From assembly GCA_028714735.1 (NCBI GenBank), contig JAQTLU010000016.1, positions 9,854-68,097 on the forward strand: a stretch of 58,244 nt of DNA, read 5' to 3'. A program made the position numbers and the translations under genes. The stretch comes from Gallionellaceae bacterium. GTDB lineage: Bacteria > Pseudomonadota > Gammaproteobacteria > Burkholderiales > Thiobacillaceae. This document shows, piece after piece, positions 42,303 to 51,248 of this stretch. The notes beneath the pieces are model-generated. The model did not search any database. It was not told the origin of the DNA and saw nothing but the letters and a program-made list of their open reading frames with translations. Positions within the stretch are counted from its first letter, which is position 1. Each line of letters opens with the position of its first letter.

Positions 42303-45300
42303 ATGCCGATGATGCCGCGTGTCAGTATCCGACGACGCCTGCTTACCGCCCTGATCGGCCTGGCCGCGCTGCCGCTGTTGCTGGCCGGCGTGGTGCTGGG
42401 CTGGCGCGCCTACCAGTTGAACGTGGACGAGGCCTATGCCCACAAGCAGGAGATGGCGCGCCGGGTCGCCGTCCAGGTGGAGGCCGCCATGGCGCAATTC
42501 CAGGCCACCCTGGAAAGCGGTATCCAGCTGTCCGACTTTGCCGTCGCGGATACGCCGGTCCGACGGCAGATCCTGGCCCGGATACTGGCGCGGCGCGGCA
42601 CCTACCAGGAGATCGCCTATCTGGGCGGCGATGGCCGCACCGCGATCTACCTGTCCAATTTCCGCATGCTGGACCCCGGCCAGGCCGTGCCCGATTCATT
42701 CCAGGCCGCCGCCCGGGCCGCGGCGGAAAGCGGCAAGGTGGTCTACGGCGGGATCTACTACGACCCGGGCAACAACCAGCCGCTGATGCTGCTGGCCGTG
42801 CCGGTGCGCGATCTGCGCGCCGGCACGCTGGCCGGGGTGGTGGTGGCGGAGGTGCGCTTCAAGCCGATCTGGAACCTCATCGCCGGCCTCGACCTGGCGC
42901 CCGGGGAGGACATCTACCTGGTCGACTCGGACGGTCGCGTCATCGCCCACCGCAACCCGTCCATCGTCCTGCGCGAGACCCGGATCAACCTGAACGCCGG
43001 GCAGCGGCGCCAGCCAGGCCTCGACTCGGACGACGTCTTCGTGGCCACGCAATCCTTTGTACTGGGCCAGCGGACCTTCCGGGTGGTGGCCCAGCGCGCT
43101 GCCCACATCGTCCTGCGGCCTGCCTTCGGCAGCATATTGATCACCATCGTGGTGATCCTGCTCACGCTGCTCGGGGTATTCGCCCTCGGCATCCCGCTGG
43201 CCCGGCGCATCAGCCGGCCGATCATCGCGGTTTCGGAAACCGCGCGGGCGATCCGCGACGGCGATCTGGACCGGCGCGCCCGGGTCGAGGGCGACGACGA
43301 GATCGGCGAGCTGGCGAGCACCTTCAACAGCATGACCGCGCGCTTGCATGCCACCCTCAAGGAACTGGAAGCGGAAGTCCAGACGCGCCGACGCACCCAG
43401 CAGGATCTGGAAAGGCTCAACCGTGCCTACCTGGCCCTGAGCATGAGCAACCAGGCGGTAACCCGCGCCACCGACGAGACCGCCCTGATGCAGGAGGCCT
43501 GTCGCATCGTCAAGGTGGACTGCGGCTACCGCCTGGTCTGGATCGGCCTGGCCGAACACGATGCGGACAAGACCGTGCGGCCGGTGGCCCAGGCGGGCTT
43601 CGAGGCGGGCTACCTGGACACGGTCAGGCTGACCTGGTCCGACAGCGAGCGCGGACGCGGACCCACCGGCACCGCCATCAGGGAGCGACGCGGCTTGGTC
43701 TGCCAGGACATCGTCCACGATCCCCGCTTCGCGCCCTGGCGCGAGCAGGCCCTCAAGCGCGGTTACGCATCGTCGGCCGCCCTGCCCATCCAGTCGGACA
43801 CCTGGGTGTACGGCGCCCTCATGGTCTATGCCGGCGAGGCCAACGCCTTCAGCGAGACCGAGATCAGCCTGCTCTCGGAGCTGGCCGAAAACATCGCCTT
43901 CGGCATCGCCAGGCTGCGTGCCCTGACCGAGCGGCAGGCCGCGGAGGCCAGCCTGGCCCAGGCCAAGGAGCTGTTCCAGACGGTCACCCAGTTCGCCACC
44001 GACTGGTCGTACTGGCGCAGCGAGGATCAGCAGGCCTTCAAGTACATCTCGCCGATCTGCGAGGCCATCACCGGCTACGGCGCGGCCGAGTTCGAGCGCG
44101 ATCCGGCCCTGCTCGACCGGATCATCCATCCCGACGACCGCGCCCGCTGGGAGGGCCACCTGATCGAACACGGCGAGGACGCCAGCCATGAGCCCCAGGA
44201 GTACCGGATCGTCACCCGGCAGGGCGAGGTGCGCTGGATCAGCCACACCTGCCGGCCGGTGATCCAGGAGGACGGCCGCCACATGGGCCTGCGCGGCTCG
44301 AACCAGGACATCACCGAACGCAAACTGGCCGAGGCCGAACTGGCCGTCTATCGCCACCAGCTGGAAGACCTGGTGACAAGGCGCACCGGCGAACTGCGGC
44401 GGCAGCAGGCCTTTGTCCAGGCGGTGCTGGAAAACGTCTCCGACGGCATCGTCGCCTGCGACGAACAGGGCAAGCTGTCCCTGTTCAACCATGCCAGCCG
44501 CGAGATGCACGGCATCGACGTGGAGGAACTGCCGCCCGAACGGTGGGCCGAGCATTACCAGCTCTATCAGGCCGATGGGGTCACCCCGATGGCCAAGGAG
44601 GATATCCCGCTGTACCGCGCCTTCCTGGGCGAGACGGTGCAGAACCGGGCCATGGTGATCAGACACCGCGACGGCGGCAAGCTCGACATCGTCACCTCCG
44701 GCCAGGCCTTGTTCGACGACCAGGGCGGCAAGATCGGGGCGGTGGTCACCCTGCACGACGTCACCGAGCAGAACCGGGCCAAGGCCAATCTGCAACGGGC
44801 CAAGGAGGCCGCCGAAACGGCCAACCGGGCCAAGAGCGTGTTCCTCGCCAACATGAGCCACGAGCTGCGCACCCCGCTCAACGCCATCCTCGGTTTCGCC
44901 CAGATCATGGCCCGCGATGCCGCCATCGAGGCGAGCCACCGCCGGGAGCTGGAAACGATCGGCCGGGCCGGCCACCATCTGCTTTCGCTGATCAACGATG
45001 TCCTGGAAATCTCCCGCATCGAGGCCGGCAGCACCACGATCCAGAACGAGATCTTCGACCTGGCCGAGACCGTGACCGCGATCGACGAGATGATCCGCGT
45101 CCGCGCCGATGCCAAGGGCCTGGCCCTCACGATCACCTGCCACGGCCAGCTGCACCCCTACGTCATGGGCGATGCCTCCCACCTGCGCCAGGTCCTGATC
45201 AACCTGCTCGGCAACGCGGTCAAGTACACCGATCAGGGCGAGGTCGGGCTGCATATCTACCCGCTCGACGGCCATGTCCGCTTCGAGGTGGCCGACACCG

Positions 45301-46178
45301 GCCAGGGCATCGCCGCGGATGAGCAGGAACGCATCTTCCAGGCCTTCTACCAGACCGAGGCGGGCATCAGGAAGGGCGAGGGAACCGGCCTCGGCCTCAC
45401 CATCAGCCGCGAGTTCGTCCGCCTGATGGGCGGCGAGATCACTGTCGTCAGCGCCCCCGGGCAGGGCAGCAACTTCAGCTTCACCCTCCCGCTGCCGCCG
45501 ACCGGGGCGCCCGAGCCTGCCGAGCAACCCGGCCGGGTGATCGGGCTCGAGGCCGGTCTGCCGGCCTGGCGCGTCCTGGTGGCGGAGGACAATGCGGATA
45601 GCCGGGAGTTGATCACCCGCCTGCTCGAAGACGTCGGCTTCCAGGTGCGCGCGGCCGAAAACGGCCAGGAGGCGGTGGCCATCTTCGCCGACTGGCGGCC
45701 GCACTTCATCTGGATGGACATGCGCATGCCGGTGCTCGACGGCTACCAGGCCACCCGGCAGATCCGCGCCTTGCCGGGCGGCCGGGATGTCCACATTGCC
45801 GCCCTGACCGCCAGCGCCTTCCAGGAGGACCGCGACAGCATCCTGGCGGCGGGCTGCGAGGAAATGGTGCGCAAGCCGATCGAGCAGGATCGCCTGTTCG
45901 CGATGATGGCAAAACTGCTCGGGGTACACTACATCTACGCCGAGGCCGCGGCGCCGGCGAGCCTGCGCCACGACATCGACCTGTCCGCACTGCCGGCCGC
46001 GGCACGGCGGGAATTGGGCGCTGCCGCCGAGATGCTCGACATGGAGGCCGCCCGCGCGATGGCCGAGCGCCTGAGTGCCGAATACCCCGACGAGGCGCTC
46101 GACATCGCCGAGTTGATCGATGGCTACCGCTTCGACCTGCTGGCCGATCTGTGCCGCCTGAAAGAGAAAACGACATGA
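42303..46178 (+). CDS. Hybrid sensor histidine kinase (dCache-HAMP-GAF-PAS-PAS-HisKA-HATPase-REC)
   Basis: 1291 residues. TM1 (about 13-33), a periplasmic double-Cache sensor (about 35-275), TM2 (about 278-300), HAMP (about 300-352), GAF (about 390-545), PAS (about 560-685; the ITERK junction is visible), PAS (about 705-825). HisKA has phospho-acceptor His853 (SHELRTPLNAILGFAQ); HATPase (about 955-1075) has NLLGNAVKYT, DTGQGI and GTGLGL. A receiver domain (about 1095-1215) has Asp1139 (WMDMRMP), and a short C-terminal tail lies beyond it. The stop overlaps the next ATG by four bases. The kinase probably passes phosphate to the downstream HD-GYP regulator, and may sense a ligand through the upstream binding protein. 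Confidence 0.93.
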   Translation: MPMMPRVSIRRRLLTALIGLAALPLLLAGVVLGWRAYQLNVDEAYAHKQEMARRVAVQVEAAMAQFQATLESGIQLSDFAVADTPVRRQILARILARRGTYQEIAYLGGDGRTAIYLSNFRMLDPGQAVPDSFQAAARAAAESGKVVYGGIYYDPGNNQPLMLLAVPVRDLRAGTLAGVVVAEVRFKPIWNLIAGLDLAPGEDIYLVDSDGRVIAHRNPSIVLRETRINLNAGQRRQPGLDSDDVFVATQSFVLGQRTFRVVAQRAAHIVLRPAFGSILITIVVILLTLLGVFALGIPLARRISRPIIAVSETARAIRDGDLDRRARVEGDDEIGELASTFNSMTARLHATLKELEAEVQTRRRTQQDLERLNRAYLALSMSNQAVTRATDETALMQEACRIVKVDCGYRLVWIGLAEHDADKTVRPVAQAGFEAGYLDTVRLTWSDSERGRGPTGTAIRERRGLVCQDIVHDPRFAPWREQALKRGYASSAALPIQSDTWVYGALMVYAGEANAFSETEISLLSELAENIAFGIARLRALTERQAAEASLAQAKELFQTVTQFATDWSYWRSEDQQAFKYISPICEAITGYGAAEFERDPALLDRIIHPDDRARWEGHLIEHGEDASHEPQEYRIVTRQGEVRWISHTCRPVIQEDGRHMGLRGSNQDITERKLAEAELAVYRHQLEDLVTRRTGELRRQQAFVQAVLENVSDGIVACDEQGKLSLFNHASREMHGIDVEELPPERWAEHYQLYQADGVTPMAKEDIPLYRAFLGETVQNRAMVIRHRDGGKLDIVTSGQALFDDQGGKIGAVVTLHDVTEQNRAKANLQRAKEAAETANRAKSVFLANMSHELRTPLNAILGFAQIMARDAAIEASHRRELETIGRAGHHLLSLINDVLEISRIEAGSTTIQNEIFDLAETVTAIDEMIRVRADAKGLALTITCHGQLHPYVMGDASHLRQVLINLLGNAVKYTDQGEVGLHIYPLDGHVRFEVADTGQGIAADEQERIFQAFYQTEAGIRKGEGTGLGLTISREFVRLMGGEITVVSAPGQGSNFSFTLPLPPTGAPEPAEQPGRVIGLEAGLPAWRVLVAEDNADSRELITRLLEDVGFQVRAAENGQEAVAIFADWRPHFIWMDMRMPVLDGYQATRQIRALPGGRDVHIAALTASAFQEDRDSILAAGCEEMVRKPIEQDRLFAMMAKLLGVHYIYAEAAAPASLRHDIDLSALPAAARRELGAAAEMLDMEAARAMAERLSAEYPDEALDIAELIDGYRFDLLADLCRLKEKTT

Positions 46179-47224
46179 ACAGCACTGAACAGACTGCCGG
46201 CAGCATCGTCATCGTCGACGACAATCCCACCAATCTGCGGGTATTGAGCGCCATGCTGGAACAGGCCGGGTACAAGGTCCGTCCGGCCCTCAGCGGCGAG
46301 CTGGCGCTGCGCTCGGTCGCGGCCAGCCCGCCCGACCTGATCCTGCTCGACATCCGGATGCCCGTGATGGACGGCTACGAGACCTGCCGGCGGCTCAAGG
46401 CCGATGAGGCGACGCGCGCCATTCCGGTCATCTTCATCAGCGCACTGAGCGAAATCGAGGACAAGCTGACGGCGTTCCAGGCCGGCGGCATCGACTATGT
46501 GACCAAGCCCTTCCAGACGGAAGAGGTCCTGGCCCGGGTGCGCACGCATCTGCAACTGCACCACATGCAGCTGCATCTGGAAACCCTGGTGGACGAACGT
46601 ACCCGGGAGTTGTCCCAGAGCGAGCAGCGCTACCACCGCATGCTGGAGCAGACCATCCAGGCCATCGCCATGACGGTGGAGAAACGCGACCCCTACACCG
46701 CCGGCCATCAACTGCGCGTTTCCCAGCTGGCCGATGCCATTGCCGAAAAGCTCGGCATGGACAAGTACGCCCGGGAGGGCCTGCGCCTGGGCGCCACGAT
46801 CCACGACATCGGCAAGATCTACCTGCCGGCGGAAATCCTCAACCGGCCCGGCCGGCTCGGCGATATCGAGATGGCCCTGGTCAGGACCCATCCCGAGGTG
46901 GGCCGGGAGATCATCGCCAAGGTGGATTTCCCCTGGCCGGTGGCCGAGATGATCCACCAGCACCATGAACGCCTGGACGGCAGCGGCTATCCACTCGGGC
47001 TGCAGGGCGAGGCGATCATTCCCGAGGCCCGGATCCTGGCGGTGGCCGACGTGGTCGAGGCCATGGCCTCGCATCGCCCCTACCGCCCGGCACTGGGCAT
47101 CGAAAAGGCCCTTGAGGAGATCCGCCGGGGCGCCGGCAGCGTGTATCAGCCGGAGATCGCCGCCGCCTGCCTGGCGCTGTTCGAGCAGGACGGCTACCAG
47201 TTGCCGGCCGCGCCCACCGACTAG
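46175..47224 (+). CDS. Response regulator with HD-GYP c-di-GMP phosphodiesterase
   Basis: 349 residues. Receiver domain (about 10-125) with Asp59 (LLDIRMP) and Lys111, a coiled linker (about 130-160), then a complete HD-GYP domain: HxxR region AGHQLRVSQLADAIA, catalytic His210-Asp211 (IHDIGKI), HPEVGREI, MIHQHHERLDGSGYP (GYP at 271-273) and VADVVEAM. All residues expected for the metal site are present, so it should hydrolyse c-di-GMP. It overlaps the hybrid kinase gene and is its likely phosphate acceptor. This is the operon's output. Confidence 0.95.
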   Translation: MNSTEQTAGSIVIVDDNPTNLRVLSAMLEQAGYKVRPALSGELALRSVAASPPDLILLDIRMPVMDGYETCRRLKADEATRAIPVIFISALSEIEDKLTAFQAGGIDYVTKPFQTEEVLARVRTHLQLHHMQLHLETLVDERTRELSQSEQRYHRMLEQTIQAIAMTVEKRDPYTAGHQLRVSQLADAIAEKLGMDKYAREGLRLGATIHDIGKIYLPAEILNRPGRLGDIEMALVRTHPEVGREIIAKVDFPWPVAEMIHQHHERLDGSGYPLGLQGEAIIPEARILAVADVVEAMASHRPYRPALGIEKALEEIRRGAGSVYQPEIAAACLALFEQDGYQLPAAPTD

Positions 47225-47281
47225 GCCCCGGGGCGCAACCCGGCTGGACAAGGAGTTGGCCCCGGTCCCAGAATCCCGGCC

Positions 47282-48517
47282 ATGCTCAACGCCATCTGGA
47301 TCGGCTTCTTCCTGACCGCCATCGCGGCCGCCCTGTTCCAATTCCTGGTCAACGGCCAGCAGGACATCTTCGCCCTGCTCATGAAGGCCGGCTTCGACAA
47401 CGCCAGGACCGCATTCGAGATCGCCCTGGGATTAACGGGCGTGATGTGCCTGTGGCTGGGCATCCTCAAGATCGGCGAGCGGGCCGGCTTCCTCGACCGC
47501 CTGGCCGCCCTGCTGGCGCCGCTGTTTGCCCGCCTGTTCCCCGAGGTGCCGCGCGGCCATCCGGCCCTCGGCTCGATCACCATGAACATGGCGGCCAACC
47601 TGCTCGGCTTGGACAATGCCGCCACGCCGATCGGCATCAAGGCGATGCAGGAGTTGCAGGAACTCAACCCGGACAAGGACGTGGCCAGCAACGCCCAGAT
47701 CCTGTTCCTGGTCATCAACGCCTCGTCGATCACCCTGCTGCCGGTGACCATCTTCACCTACCGGGCGCAGATGGGCGCCGCCGACCCCACCGACGTGTTC
47801 ATCCCGTTGCTGATGGCGACCTACTGCTCGACCCTGGCCGGCTTCGCCTTCATCGCCAGCATCCAGCGCATCCGCCTGGACCGGGTCATCCTGGCCTGGC
47901 TGGCCGGCATCACCGCGGTGGTGGGCGGCCTCGCCGTCTACTTCGCCGGCCTGCCGGCCGAGCAGATGGCGCCGAAATCGTCGCTGGTCAGCAACTTCAT
48001 CCTGCTCGGCCTGATCGCCACCTTCCTGGTCGGCGCCCTGGTCAAGAAGGTCAACGCCTACGAGGCCTTCATCGACGGCGCCAAGGAGGGTTTCCACACC
48101 GCGGTGACCATCATCCCCTACCTGGTCGCCATGCTGGTCGCCATCGGCCTGTTGCGCGCCAGCGGGGCGCTCGACCTGGCCATGGCCGGCCTGCGCGGCC
48201 TGGTCGCCACGCTGGGCTACGACGCCCGCTGGGTCGACGCCCTGCCGACCATGCTGATGAAGCCGCTCTCGGGCAGCGGCGCCCGCGCCATGATGATCGA
48301 GACCATGCAGATCCATGGCGCCGACTCCTTCGCCGGGCGCCTGGCCAGCATCGTCCAGGGCAGCACCGAGACCACCTTCTACGTCCTCGCGGTCTACTTC
48401 GGCGCGGTCGGCATCAAGCGCGTGCGCTACGCCGTGGCCGGCGGACTCATCGCCGACCTGGCCGGCTTCGCGGCGGCGGTGTTCGCGGCCTACCTGTTCT
48501 TCGGGGCGTCGGGCTGA
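47282..48517 (+). CDS. SpmA/SpmB-fused nucleoside-recognition (Gate) membrane protein
   Basis: 411 residues, about ten hydrophobic segments in two halves. The N-terminal half matches spore maturation protein A (LGLTGVMCLWLGILKIGERAG, HPALGSITMNMAANLLGLDNAATPIG); the C-terminal half matches SpmB (FHTAVTIIPYLVAMLVAIGLL, LMKPLSGSGARAMM, GSTETTFYVLAVYFGAVG). In non-sporulating bacteria this fused form is common and its function is unknown; the Gate domain suggests transport. It is separated by 57 bp from the HD-GYP gene and converges on the diguanylate cyclase with no gap. Confidence 0.88.
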   Translation: MLNAIWIGFFLTAIAAALFQFLVNGQQDIFALLMKAGFDNARTAFEIALGLTGVMCLWLGILKIGERAGFLDRLAALLAPLFARLFPEVPRGHPALGSITMNMAANLLGLDNAATPIGIKAMQELQELNPDKDVASNAQILFLVINASSITLLPVTIFTYRAQMGAADPTDVFIPLLMATYCSTLAGFAFIASIQRIRLDRVILAWLAGITAVVGGLAVYFAGLPAEQMAPKSSLVSNFILLGLIATFLVGALVKKVNAYEAFIDGAKEGFHTAVTIIPYLVAMLVAIGLLRASGALDLAMAGLRGLVATLGYDARWVDALPTMLMKPLSGSGARAMMIETMQIHGADSFAGRLASIVQGSTETTFYVLAVYFGAVGIKRVRYAVAGGLIADLAGFAAAVFAAYLFFGASG

Positions 48518-50464
48518 TCAGGCCTGATAGACGCACACCCGGTTGCGGCCGCTGCGCTTGGCTTCGTATAGCGCCGTATCGGCCTGGTTGAGCAGGGTAT
48601 CGATGTTGCTGGACCGGCCCGACAGGGTGACCACGCCGATCGAAACCGTGAAGTGCAACGGCACGCCATGCTCCATCGGGATCTCGGTCTTGCCGATCAG
48701 GACCCGCAAGCGTTCGGCCGCTTCAAGGGCCTGCTCGCGCCCGGTCTGCGGCAATACCACGGCAAACTCCTCGCCACCCATGCGGCCTACGGTATCGATA
48801 TTCCTCAACGCTTCATGGCACAACTCGCCCAGCCTGACCAGGACTACATCGCCGGTCTTGTGGCCATGGGTATCGTTGACCTGCTTGAAATGGTCGATAT
48901 CCAGCATCAGCATGGACAGGCTGCCGCCATACCGGGACGTGCGGGCCAGTTCATTCTCCGCGATCGCCATGAAATGGCGGCGATTGGCCAGACTGGTGAG
49001 CGGGTCGGTTTGCGCGAGCAGCTCCATCTGCCGTTCCAGTTCCTTCTGTGCGGTGATGTCGTAGAACCATCCGAGCACGGCCGGTTCGTTTTCATATTCC
49101 AGGGCGAGATAGGAGGCCAGCGCCCATTTGATCTTGCCGCCCGGAATAGCCAGTTCGACCAGCCGGTTGGTGACCTGCTCCCCCTGGGCAAGCAGGTCGA
49201 TTATTTCCCGATACTCGTCCGGATCGGCGTAATAGGAAACCGGGTCGACGCCGATCAGGGTGTCCGCAGAGGACTCGATCAATTCGGCGTAACGCTGGTT
49301 GGCGAACAGCACCTTATGGCCTGACATGCCGGCAATCCGTACCGCGATCGGGCTGGTCTCCAGCATGTAGCGGAATCGGGCCTCCTTTTCGCGCAGCGCA
49401 TCCTCGCTCCGCTTGCGCAGGGTGTCGTCCTCGACGATGGCAATCCCGCCCTCGTTCTGGCCCTGCGCCCCCAGCAGGGGCGCGCAGGAGATGGTGGTCC
49501 ATATCCGGGTATTGGTCAGGGTGGAGACATATTCACCCTCATAGGAGCCGGTCCGGCCGTCGAGCGCCATCCTGAGGGCAGGCACGATGCGCTGGTCCTT
49601 CAGCCTGTTCATGTCCAGGCCGAGCAGTTTTTCGCGCTCGGTATGGAGGATCTCGGCAAAGCGATCGTTGCAATAGGTGATGATCAGATCGCTGTCGTAG
49701 TGCACGATGCCGGTGGGGGAATGCTGGAGGATCTGGCGGTAGCGTTCCCGGCTTTCGCGCAGGGCCTCCTCGGTCTGCTTCTGTTCGATCAGGGACTCCT
49801 CGGCCGCATTCCGCGCCTGTTCGATGTTGTCGACCAGCTGTTTCTGTTGCAGGCCGAGGCTGATCGAGCGGTCGAGTGTTTCATGCAGGAAGCGGGCACT
49901 GGTGAGCACGACCGCCATGAAGATGAGGGTCATGAAGCCGAAGGCCCAGAGCAGCGGCGAATTCGCCTGCAGGAAGATGACCGAGGCCATCGGGATCAGG
50001 ATCAGCAGCGAGTAGGTCCGATAGGCCGTGTGCACCGGCGCCAGGATGGAAACCGCGCCGGCCACCATGCCGGACAGGACCAGGCCGGTGAACAACAAGG
50101 CGGCATCGGAGCCGTGCCACATGAACAGGACCGTACCGGCACCCCAGGCGGAGGCCGTCAGGGCGGTGGTGGCGAGATAACGCTTGCGCCATTGCACTGA
50201 GGCGGCGGCATCCGGATCGGCGGCATGAAAACGGCGTGCCAGCAGGGTGCGGCCAACCGCGAGGGTGACGATGACCAGCCACCAGATGAAGGCGACGCGG
50301 CCGGATATGTGCAGGGTGGCATTGACGTAGGCCAGCAGGGAGGCATTGATGATGTTGGCCCACTGGGCGGCCCCGGCATTGCGGTACAACAAGGCCGTCT
50401 TCTGACGCTCAGCCTCGCCCTCAATATTGGTTGTGGTCGATAGTTTGCTGATGACGGCTTTCAT
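48518..50464 (-). CDS. Membrane diguanylate cyclase with two PAS domains
   Basis: 648 residues from ATG 50464; an in-frame TTG at 50482 is the alternative. Five to six N-terminal membrane segments (about 30-190) form a MASE-like sensor. A coiled coil (about 190-245) is followed by PAS1 (about 245-365) and PAS2 (about 370-490; the WFYDITAQKELERQ junction is clear). The GGDEF domain (about 490-645) has DPLTSLANRRHF, LDIDHFKQVNDTHGH and an active GGEEF. An RxxD inhibitory motif is not evident at the expected place. Predicted to synthesise c-di-GMP in response to membrane and PAS signals. Confidence 0.92.
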   Translation of the reverse strand: MKAVISKLSTTTNIEGEAERQKTALLYRNAGAAQWANIINASLLAYVNATLHISGRVAFIWWLVIVTLAVGRTLLARRFHAADPDAAASVQWRKRYLATTALTASAWGAGTVLFMWHGSDAALLFTGLVLSGMVAGAVSILAPVHTAYRTYSLLILIPMASVIFLQANSPLLWAFGFMTLIFMAVVLTSARFLHETLDRSISLGLQQKQLVDNIEQARNAAEESLIEQKQTEEALRESRERYRQILQHSPTGIVHYDSDLIITYCNDRFAEILHTEREKLLGLDMNRLKDQRIVPALRMALDGRTGSYEGEYVSTLTNTRIWTTISCAPLLGAQGQNEGGIAIVEDDTLRKRSEDALREKEARFRYMLETSPIAVRIAGMSGHKVLFANQRYAELIESSADTLIGVDPVSYYADPDEYREIIDLLAQGEQVTNRLVELAIPGGKIKWALASYLALEYENEPAVLGWFYDITAQKELERQMELLAQTDPLTSLANRRHFMAIAENELARTSRYGGSLSMLMLDIDHFKQVNDTHGHKTGDVVLVRLGELCHEALRNIDTVGRMGGEEFAVVLPQTGREQALEAAERLRVLIGKTEIPMEHGVPLHFTVSIGVVTLSGRSSNIDTLLNQADTALYEAKRSGRNRVCVYQA

Positions 50465-50530
50465 CCGGCAAGCATATAGCAACGGCTGGGCCGGGTGAAT
50501 CGGCCAGGCTTGCCTGTCGGTACCGGATCG

Positions 50531-50561
50531 ACCGGGCCGGGCGCGCGTCCGGCCCGGTTTT
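50531..50561. terminator. Bidirectional-type hairpin
   Basis: A perfect 10-bp stem, ACCGGGCCGG (50531-50540) with CCGGCCCGGT (50549-50558), closes an 8-base loop. Four T begin at the stem end on the plus strand. It lies just downstream of the small minus-strand frame at 50564 and upstream of the diguanylate cyclase, so it probably separates these transcripts. Confidence 0.55.
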
Positions 50562-50563
50562 CG

Positions 50564-50692
50564 TCAGCGTCCGCTGCCGCCGGGCGGCGGCGACGAACAG
50601 CAGGAGGGCGGCGCCGCCCGGGCGTGCGCCGCCTCGTTGGCCTTTTTCCAGGCCAGCAAGTCACGCCAGAATTGCCGCAATCGCCCGAGCAT
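50564..50692 (-). CDS. Putative 42-residue protein with a CC motif
   Basis: A short frame from ATG 50692 with GGAG six bases upstream; a longer start at 50710 has no SD. The product opens LGRLRQFWRDLLAWKKANE, an amphipathic basic helix, and ends with APPSCCSSPPPGGSGR, a vicinal cysteine pair in a Pro/Gly/Ser tail. Not recognised. A hairpin follows its stop. Evidence for expression is limited to the SD and the downstream hairpin. Confidence 0.4.
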   Translation of the reverse strand: MLGRLRQFWRDLLAWKKANEAAHARAAPPSCCSSPPPGGSGR

Positions 50693-50754
50693 CGGTTGCT
50701 CCGGTCGCATGGTCGGCGCAGGGCGGCTCAACCTGCACTAGGCGGCGCCGCCGT

Positions 50755-51048
50755 TCAACGGCCCAGGTCATTGCGGAAGGAGCCGATTGCATCGCCCTGG
50801 TCACTCGTCATGCCGGCGCCGCCAGTGTTGTTGCCGGCCCGGACATCGAGCAGGATGGAGCCGTAGAGATCGCCGTGGCCGCGTTCCATGCGTCCGGACG
50901 AGAAGCTGGTGCCGACATAGCCGGTGTTGCCGTGGTCGTTGAGGATGCTTTGATCCAGGTCGGCGTTGCCGTCGAGGTTGACCGCGAGGGCAGGGGCGGC
51001 GGCGAGGGCCAGGGCAGCGCTGCCGAGGAAGATATGGATGCGGTTCAT
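50755..51048 (-). CDS. Small exported protein of unknown function
   Basis: 97 residues behind AGGAG. A clear signal peptide (about 1-22, ending PALA) leads to a polar, Gly/Asn/Asp-rich mature part of about 75 residues (NLDGNADLDQSILNDHGN, GNNTGGAGMTSDQGDA) with no cysteine. No family is recognised. The composition suggests a flexible or calcium-binding-like extracellular peptide, but no repeat motif supports that. It is divergent from the trypsin-TPR gene across 200 bp. Confidence 0.7.
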   Translation of the reverse strand: MNRIHIFLGSAALALAAAPALAVNLDGNADLDQSILNDHGNTGYVGTSFSSGRMERGHGDLYGSILLDVRAGNNTGGAGMTSDQGDAIGSFRNDLGR

Positions 51049-51248
51049 GGTGTACTCCTGTGAAGTGGCGGAGTGGACATCAACTCATGTGATGTTCCGT
51101 GCAGTCTGGCCTGCCGGCCCCGACAGGAACCTGATGCAAAGATTACAAATGCGTCACCCGGCCGGTTTTGCGCCGCGTCCGAACCCGGCCCCGCTACACT
51201 GCGTCTGAAACAACGTGGCGTTGCCGCCAAGGCGGCCGGAGACCCGGG

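Noticed and set aside
42696-45971. 1091-codon open frame antisense to the hybrid kinase
   Set aside because: Codon-bias shadow of a verified kinase with all motifs in order.
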